Assembly (NCBI GenBank): GCA_946481025.1
Contig: CAMLNA010000098.1
Location: 1 to 16,703, forward strand
From: an uncultured Rivibacter sp.
GTDB taxonomy: Bacteria; Pseudomonadota; Gammaproteobacteria; Burkholderiales; Burkholderiaceae
DNA: 16,703 bases
Direction: 5' to 3'
In this document: positions 12,881 to 16,703 of the stretch, piece by piece
Layout: the number at the start of each line of letters is the position of its first letter
How positions within the stretch are numbered: position 1 is the first letter of the stretch
Notes under the pieces: model-generated
Told to the model about the DNA's origin: nothing
Database searches by the model: none
What the model saw: only the letters and a program-made list of their open reading frames with translations
Translations under genes and position numbers: made by a program

Positions 12881-13933
12881 TCAGCTCCCCTGCGCGTTGT
12901 GTGCGTCGTCGAAGAAGTAGTCCTTCACCGAGGCGGGCTTGTTCCTGATGGCGCCCACGCGAAACATGAAGGCGGCGAGCGTCTGCGTGTTCTGCGGAGT
13001 CAGCTTGAACTCCACCTCGGGGTTGCGAATGATGGACAGCAGCAGCTTGCGATCGACGCTGGAGTTGTTGGTGCGGATGAAGATGTCGGCGGCAGCCTCC
13101 GGGTCGGCGCGCACGAACTGCGCCGCTTCGGCCAGCGCGTTCACGAAGGCCTTGTAGGTCTTCGGGCTCTCCTTGCGGAACTTCTCGGTGGCATAGAGCA
13201 CCGTGGCCGACGACGGACCGCCCAGCACGTCGTAGCTCTTCAGCACGATGCGCGCATTGGGGTTGCCGGCCAGGCCCTGCTCCTGGAACGGCGGGTTGCC
13301 GAAGTGGCCGGTGATCTCGGTGCCGCCCTTGATGATGGCCGCGGTGGCCTCGGGGTGCGGCAGCGCGACGGTGATCCTGTCGAGCCGGTTGTACTGGGCA
13401 TCGCCCCACAGCCGGGCCGAGGCGAGCTGCAGGATGCGCGACTGCACCGAGACGCCCACCGCCGGCAGGGCGATGCGGTCCTTGTCGGTGAAGTCGGCGA
13501 TCGTCTTCACCGCCGGGTTGTTGCTCGTGAGGTAGTACGGAAAGTTGCCGAGCGAGGCGACGCCCTTCACGTTCTGCCGGCCGAGCGTGCGGTCCCACAG
13601 GGTGAGCAGCGGGCCCACGCCGGCGCCGGCGATGTCGATCGAGCCGGCCAGGAGCGCCTCGTTGACGGCAGCGCCGCCGGAGAGCTTGACGAACTCCACC
13701 TCCACCGGCTGGCCGAGCGCCTTGCCGTGCTTTTCGATGAGCTTGCGCTCCTGCGCCACGTTGAGCAGCAGGTACACGATGCCGAACTGTTCGGCGATGC
13801 GCAGCCTGCCTTCTTCGGCCCGGGCAGGCAGCGAGGTGCCGAGCAGGCCCGCGGCCAGCAGGCTGAAGGAGACGATGACGGCTGTGATGCGGCGCGATGC
13901 GCGTGATGCGGGCTTGTTCATGAGGAGGGCCAT
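12881..13933 (-). CDS. Periplasmic substrate-binding protein, SsuA/TauA (NMT1) type
   Basis: A 350-residue protein with a Sec signal peptide: basic SRASRR near 9-15, hydrophobic core about 18-32, cleavage after PARA at about 39. The mature part has the class II binding-protein layout of sulfonate/nitrate importers: LSGGAAVNEALLAGSIDIAGAG (as LSGG and LLAGSIDIAGAG), GNFPYYLTSNNP, IADFTDKDRIALP, PHPEATAAIIKGG and a C-terminal helical part with FFDDAH. It binds the imported ligand in the periplasm and delivers it to the permease encoded downstream. ATG 13933 follows the dioxygenase stop by a single base, favouring coupling; ATG 13921 (MNKPAS) would still leave a complete signal peptide. Neither has a clear ribosome site. 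The ligand is probably an alkanesulfonate or taurine, inferred from context. Confidence 0.9.
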   Translation of the reverse strand: MALLMNKPASRASRRITAVIVSFSLLAAGLLGTSLPARAEEGRLRIAEQFGIVYLLLNVAQERKLIEKHGKALGQPVEVEFVKLSGGAAVNEALLAGSIDIAGAGVGPLLTLWDRTLGRQNVKGVASLGNFPYYLTSNNPAVKTIADFTDKDRIALPAVGVSVQSRILQLASARLWGDAQYNRLDRITVALPHPEATAAIIKGGTEITGHFGNPPFQEQGLAGNPNARIVLKSYDVLGGPSSATVLYATEKFRKESPKTYKAFVNALAEAAQFVRADPEAAADIFIRTNNSSVDRKLLLSIIRNPEVEFKLTPQNTQTLAAFMFRVGAIRNKPASVKDYFFDDAHNAQGS

Positions 13934-13934
13934 G

Positions 13935-14813
13935 TCAGAAGGGGACGTCGCCTTCGATGGTGGTGCGGTGGAGTCGGCGTCGCTGGTATTCGGGGCAGCC
14001 GGTGGCCAGGTGGGTAACCGAGCGGTTGTCCCAGAACACCATGTCGTGCGCCTGCCAGCGGTGGCGATACACGAGCTCCGGCCGGGTGGTGTGCTCGAAG
14101 AGCCGCGCGAGCAGGTCTGCACTTTCCTCTTCGGGCAGGCCGACGATGCGGGTGGTGAAGTGCTCGCTGACGAACAGCGCCTTGCGGCCGGTCTCCGGGT
14201 GGGTGCGCACCACCGGGTGCACGACCGGCTTCACTTCGTCGATCTGCTGCTGGCTCAGCTTCGGCCGCCAGGGGCTGCGCCGGCGCAGCTCTTCGTATTT
14301 TGCGAGGTAGGAGTGTTCTGCGCGCCGGCCTTCGACCGCTCGCTTCAGGTAGGCGGGCAGCTTCTCCCAGGCAAGGTGCTGGTTCGCGAACAGGGTGTCG
14401 CCACCTTCGGCCGGCAGTTCCTGGGCATGCAGCATGGAACCGAGGCTGGGCTTTTCCTTGTACGACAGGTCCGAATGCCAGTAGTGGCCGGCATCACCCA
14501 GGCCGAGCGGCTTGCCGTCTTCCACCACGTTGGACACGACCAGGACCTCCGGGTGGCCCGGCAGCTGGAACTGGTGCAGCACGTGGATCTGCAGCGGTCC
14601 GAAGCGACGGCTTAAGCCGATCTGCTGCTGCGGCGTGGCGCGCAGGTCGCGGAACACCAGCACATGGTGGTCCAGGTGCGCACGGTGGATGCGGCGAAAC
14701 GTTTCGTCCGACACAGGCCGCGACAGGTCGAGGCCGAGTACTTCGGCGCCGAGCGGTGCATCGTCGAAGCGGCGTATCGCCACGGAAGGCGGGGCGAGGG
14801 TGGTACTGCTCAT
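13935..14813 (-). CDS. tauD: TauD/TfdA family 2-oxoglutarate-dependent dioxygenase
   Basis: A 292-residue non-haem iron oxygenase. The iron ligands are H113 and D115 in WHSDLS and the distal H268 in DNRSVTHLA. The 2-oxoglutarate carboxylate is held by the C-terminal arginine R283 in LHRTTIEGD. H77 in QIHVLH aligns with the sulfonate-contacting histidine of E. coli TauD. Such enzymes hydroxylate the carbon next to a sulfonate or sulfate ester, releasing sulfite or sulfate for sulfur assimilation. Substrate could be taurine, another alkanesulfonate or an alkyl sulfate ester, so the symbol is family-level. It is the first gene after a 103-bp gap with a candidate operator, and its stop lies one base from the binding-protein ATG. 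No strong ribosome site precedes ATG 14813. Confidence 0.88.
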   Translation of the reverse strand: MSSTTLAPPSVAIRRFDDAPLGAEVLGLDLSRPVSDETFRRIHRAHLDHHVLVFRDLRATPQQQIGLSRRFGPLQIHVLHQFQLPGHPEVLVVSNVVEDGKPLGLGDAGHYWHSDLSYKEKPSLGSMLHAQELPAEGGDTLFANQHLAWEKLPAYLKRAVEGRRAEHSYLAKYEELRRRSPWRPKLSQQQIDEVKPVVHPVVRTHPETGRKALFVSEHFTTRIVGLPEEESADLLARLFEHTTRPELVYRHRWQAHDMVFWDNRSVTHLATGCPEYQRRRLHRTTIEGDVPF

Positions 14814-14839
14814 GGCATCGCTTGAATGGGTGAGCAGCC

Positions 14840-14868
14840 AGTCTAGGAAGCGGCCGGCGCGGAAGGAA
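14840..14868 (-). promoter_or_regulatory. Weak sigma-70 promoter before tauD
   Basis: On the minus strand TAGACT (14845-14840, 4 of 6) lies 17 bases after TTCCTT (14868-14863, poor -35). The start would be near 14833, about 20 bases before the ATG. The poor -35 overlaps the dyad at 14863-14893, which is the usual layout of an activator-dependent promoter. Confidence 0.45.
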
Positions 14869-14893
14869 CGATGCATTGCGCATGCCGTTCCTT
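14863..14893. promoter_or_regulatory. 31-bp interrupted dyad upstream of tauD, candidate LysR-type operator
   Basis: AAGGAACG (14863-14870) and CGTTCCTT (14886-14893) are perfect 8-base inverted copies, with an inner ATGC/GCAT pair (14871-14874, 14880-14883). The dyad overlaps the -35 position of the tauD promoter. Sulfonate genes in Burkholderia and enteric bacteria are activated by LysR proteins of the CysB/Cbl/SsuR group; whether this sequence fits one of their sites cannot be decided here. Confidence 0.55.
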
Positions 14894-14916
14894 GCGCAGC
14901 GCATGAGCTTGCGGTC

Positions 14917-15756
14917 CTAGACGGCAAACCGCCACGCAGCCTGCGCCTGCGCGGGCGGCCCCAGCGGCGACAGCCGGCGCAGCTCGGCCACCGCGGCCGG
15001 GTTCTGGTGCAGCAAGGCCAGGCAATGCCGCTTGAGTGCCACGAACTGCGCAGAGGTCGGCAGCCCCGCCTCGCGCGGCCTGTCGAACGGCAGCAGCAGG
15101 TCTTCGACGATGCGTCCGGGCCGCGGGCTCATGACCAGGATGCGATCGGCCAGGAACAGCGCTTCATCGATGTCGTGCGTGATGAACAGCACCGTGGTGC
15201 GAAAGCGCGCCCAGACGTCGAGCAGCAGGTGCTGCATCTTCGCGCGGGTGAGTGCGTCCAGCGCACCGAAGGGCTCGTCCATCAGCAGCACCTGCGGCTG
15301 GTTGATCAGCACGCGGGCGATTTCCACCCGCTGCTGCATGCCGCCGGACAGCTCGATCGGGTAGCGCGACTCGAAGCCGTGCAGGCCGACCAGCTGCAGC
15401 AGCTCGAGCGCCCTCTCGCGGCGCTCTCGCCGGGTCACGCCCCGCATCTTGAGGCCGAAGGCGACGTTGTCCACCACGCGCCGCCACGGGAACAGCGTGT
15501 GGTGCTGGAACACGAGCCCGCGCTGCGGTCCGGGGCCTCGCCCCGGCTCGCCATCCACCCGGATCTCGCCGCGGGCGGGCTGAAGGTGGCCGGCCAGTGC
15601 ACCGAGCAGGGTGGACTTGCCGCAACCCGAAGGCCCCAGCACGCAGACGAATTCGCCGGGCCGGACATGGAAGCTCACGTCGTGCACGGCCTCGAAGGCC
15701 TGCTCGCCCGTGCCGAGCTCGATGGACAGGTGCTCGACCGCGATCGCCGCGCTCAT
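14917..15756 (-). CDS. ABC transporter ATPase of a second sulfonate-type importer
   Basis: A 279-residue nucleotide-binding subunit with Walker A GPSGCGKST (41-49), Q-loop VFQHHTLFPW (82-91), signature LSGGMQQ (136-142), Walker B VLLMDEP (156-162) and H-loop H194 in FITHDIDEA. The DALTRAKMQ segment and overall length place it with TauB/SsuB. The C-terminal 25 residues after AELRRLSP are Pro/Ala/Gln-rich and variable. ATG 15756 has GGAGAAG upstream and overlaps the permease stop by 4 bases, so it is coupled to that permease and not to the tauD-linked importer. A 103-bp gap follows before tauD. It is clearly diverged from the ATPase at 12003-12878, so the pair is not a recent duplication. Confidence 0.92.
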   Translation of the reverse strand: MSAAIAVEHLSIELGTGEQAFEAVHDVSFHVRPGEFVCVLGPSGCGKSTLLGALAGHLQPARGEIRVDGEPGRGPGPQRGLVFQHHTLFPWRRVVDNVAFGLKMRGVTRRERRERALELLQLVGLHGFESRYPIELSGGMQQRVEIARVLINQPQVLLMDEPFGALDALTRAKMQHLLLDVWARFRTTVLFITHDIDEALFLADRILVMSPRPGRIVEDLLLPFDRPREAGLPTSAQFVALKRHCLALLHQNPAAVAELRRLSPLGPPAQAQAAWRFAV

Positions 15757-16607
15757 GCTCTTCTCCGGGCAGCTTCATACCAGGGCATCGCCAGGCCACC
15801 CAGCCAGCGCACCAGTGCGCTGCTGCCCATGCCCAGCGCGCCGATCAGCAGCATGCCGACCACGATGCTGGCGTACTTCTGCACGGTGTACGACTCCCAG
15901 GTGTAGTAGCCGATGCCGTACTGGCCCGAGATCATCTCGGCGGTGACGAGGCAGAACCAGCAGGTGCCCATGCCGATGGACAGCCCGGTCACGATGCTGG
16001 GCGCCGCGCCGGGCGCGATCACTTCGGTGAACAGGCTCCAGCGCCCGCTGCCCAGGCTGCGGGCCGAGGCGATGAGCCGCGGGTCGATGGCCTCCACGCC
16101 GTGGATCGTGTTGAGCAGGATGGGGAACAGCGCCCCGATGAAGGTGATGAACACCATGCTGCCTTCGGACGACGGGAACATCAGGATCGCCAGCGGGATC
16201 CAGGCCACCGCGGGGATCGGGCGCAGCACTTCGAGTGGCGGCAGCAGCAGGTCGCGCGCCCAGCGCAGGCGGCCGATCAGCAACCCCAGCACCACGCCCA
16301 GCACCGCGGCGGCGCCGAAGCCGGCGGCAATGCGCGTGAGGCTGCTGCCCAGGTGCTGGGCCAGCCTGGGCGATTGCGCCAGCTCCCAGGCGGCCTGCAG
16401 CACCTCGGCCGGCGGCGGCACGTTGGCAAAGGTGACGAGTCCCAGGTGCAGCCTTGCCGACGAGCACACGTGCCACAGCAGCACGCAGCCGGCCAGCGCC
16501 GCGGTGCCTGCGGCGGCGTGCAGCCAGCGACCGCGAGGGCGGGAGCGGGCGACGCGAGCCGCGGGTTGCCCGGCGCCGGCCGCCGGGAGAGAGATGACGG
16601 TGCTCAT
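15753..16607 (-). CDS. ABC transporter permease of the second sulfonate-type importer
   Basis: A 284-residue SsuC/TauC-type permease. After a basic N-terminal 30 residues, hydrophobic segments lie near 33-48, 95-112, 130-147, 150-165, 200-215 and 245-265. The contact loop for the ATPase is in IASARSLGSGRW followed by VIAPGAAPSIVTGLSIGMG. The family's GIGYYTW and YASIVVGMLLIGALG segments close the protein. ATG 16607 has a GGGG-containing ribosome site and sits directly after two hairpins (16619-16656). Its own binding protein is not in the window and may be encoded just upstream. Substrate is inferred to be a sulfonate from the cluster. Confidence 0.92.
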   Translation of the reverse strand: MSTVISLPAAGAGQPAARVARSRPRGRWLHAAAGTAALAGCVLLWHVCSSARLHLGLVTFANVPPPAEVLQAAWELAQSPRLAQHLGSSLTRIAAGFGAAAVLGVVLGLLIGRLRWARDLLLPPLEVLRPIPAVAWIPLAILMFPSSEGSMVFITFIGALFPILLNTIHGVEAIDPRLIASARSLGSGRWSLFTEVIAPGAAPSIVTGLSIGMGTCWFCLVTAEMISGQYGIGYYTWESYTVQKYASIVVGMLLIGALGMGSSALVRWLGGLAMPWYEAARRRA

Positions 16608-16618
16608 GTCGGCACCCC

Positions 16619-16656
16619 GCTCGCCTGGTACGGCGAGCGACCCTCCGAGAGGGTCG
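16619..16656. other. Two tandem hairpins before the second importer's permease
   Basis: GCTCGCC (16619-16625) pairs with GGCGAGC (16632-16638) around TGGTAC. CGACCCTC (16638-16645) pairs with GAGGGTCG (16649-16656) around CGA; the two share one base. On the minus strand they stand 12 bases before the permease ATG, suggesting an intercistronic stabilising or attenuating structure after an upstream gene outside the window. The remaining bases to 16703 are very GC-rich and show no gene I can support. Confidence 0.5.
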
Positions 16657-16703
16657 GGCCTTGCTTGGGGCGGCCCGGCGCGGCGGCCCGGAGGGATGTC
16701 GGC

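Noticed and set aside
12879..13598. N-terminal extension of the first ATPase frame
   Set aside because: It is an out-of-frame reading of the binding-protein gene; the ATPase has its own ribosome site before 12878.
1..16703. CRISPR array, insertion sequence, integrase or secretion-apparatus genes
   Set aside because: I saw no regularly spaced repeats, transposase or integrase domains, terminal inverted repeats with a transposase, or hrp/hrc genes in any frame.

Overview
The window is GC-rich DNA with strongly GC-biased third codon positions. Protein families (a Burkholderiales-type XRE-like regulator, a FMN-binding PaiB-type protein beside a MocR regulator, a taurine-dioxygenase/ABC sulfonate cluster) point to a Burkholderiales betaproteobacterium, probably plant- or soil-associated. 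The genus cannot be fixed from the sequence alone. Positions 1-4300 and 9600-10750 have the character of accessory DNA; the rest looks like ordinary chromosomal metabolic and regulatory genes.

Layout. 1-1053: one copy of a dispersed repeat, then a multi-membrane-segment protein of unknown function. 1114-3874: two convergent genes, each preceded by a perfect plant-inducible-promoter box (TTCGC-N15-TTCGC). One encodes a Cys-free protein with a Ser/Thr/Pro/Ala-rich N-terminus (candidate type III effector). The other encodes a Sec-exported ricin-B-lectin protein with a hydrolase-like C-terminal domain. 4126-4277: a probably frameshifted small lipoprotein gene. 4335-6790: a PaiB-type FMN-binding protein divergent from a MocR (GntR-aminotransferase) regulator, then a 66-residue orphan. 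6800-9603: a Tat/lipoprotein-signal DUF885 protein divergent from a LysR regulator. 9614-9958: an internally deleted HNH endonuclease remnant directly behind a tRNA-Arg(ACG) that has an enlarged D-loop. 9959-10349: a gene-free, hairpin-rich stretch. 10357-10704: a complete minus-strand transcription unit (sigma-70 promoter to Rho-independent terminator) holding the second copy of the repeat, divergent from an XRE-like regulator. 11134-16607: a minus-strand sulfonate cluster, in transcription order permease, ATPase, TauD-type dioxygenase, binding protein, ATPase, permease.

How it works together. The sulfonate block carries one complete ABC importer (12,881-binding protein, ATPase, permease) translationally coupled to the dioxygenase that would release sulfite from the imported sulfonate. 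It also carries the ATPase and permease of a second importer whose binding protein is probably just outside the window. A 31-bp dyad over a weak -35 element before tauD suggests activator control, as expected for sulfur-starvation regulons. The two PIP boxes suggest that a HrpX/HrpB-type AraC activator, encoded elsewhere, co-regulates the two secreted-protein candidates. No secretion apparatus lies in the window.

The observations most worth following are the PIP-box gene pair, the two-copy transcription unit of unknown nature near the tRNA, and the tRNA-HNH junction.
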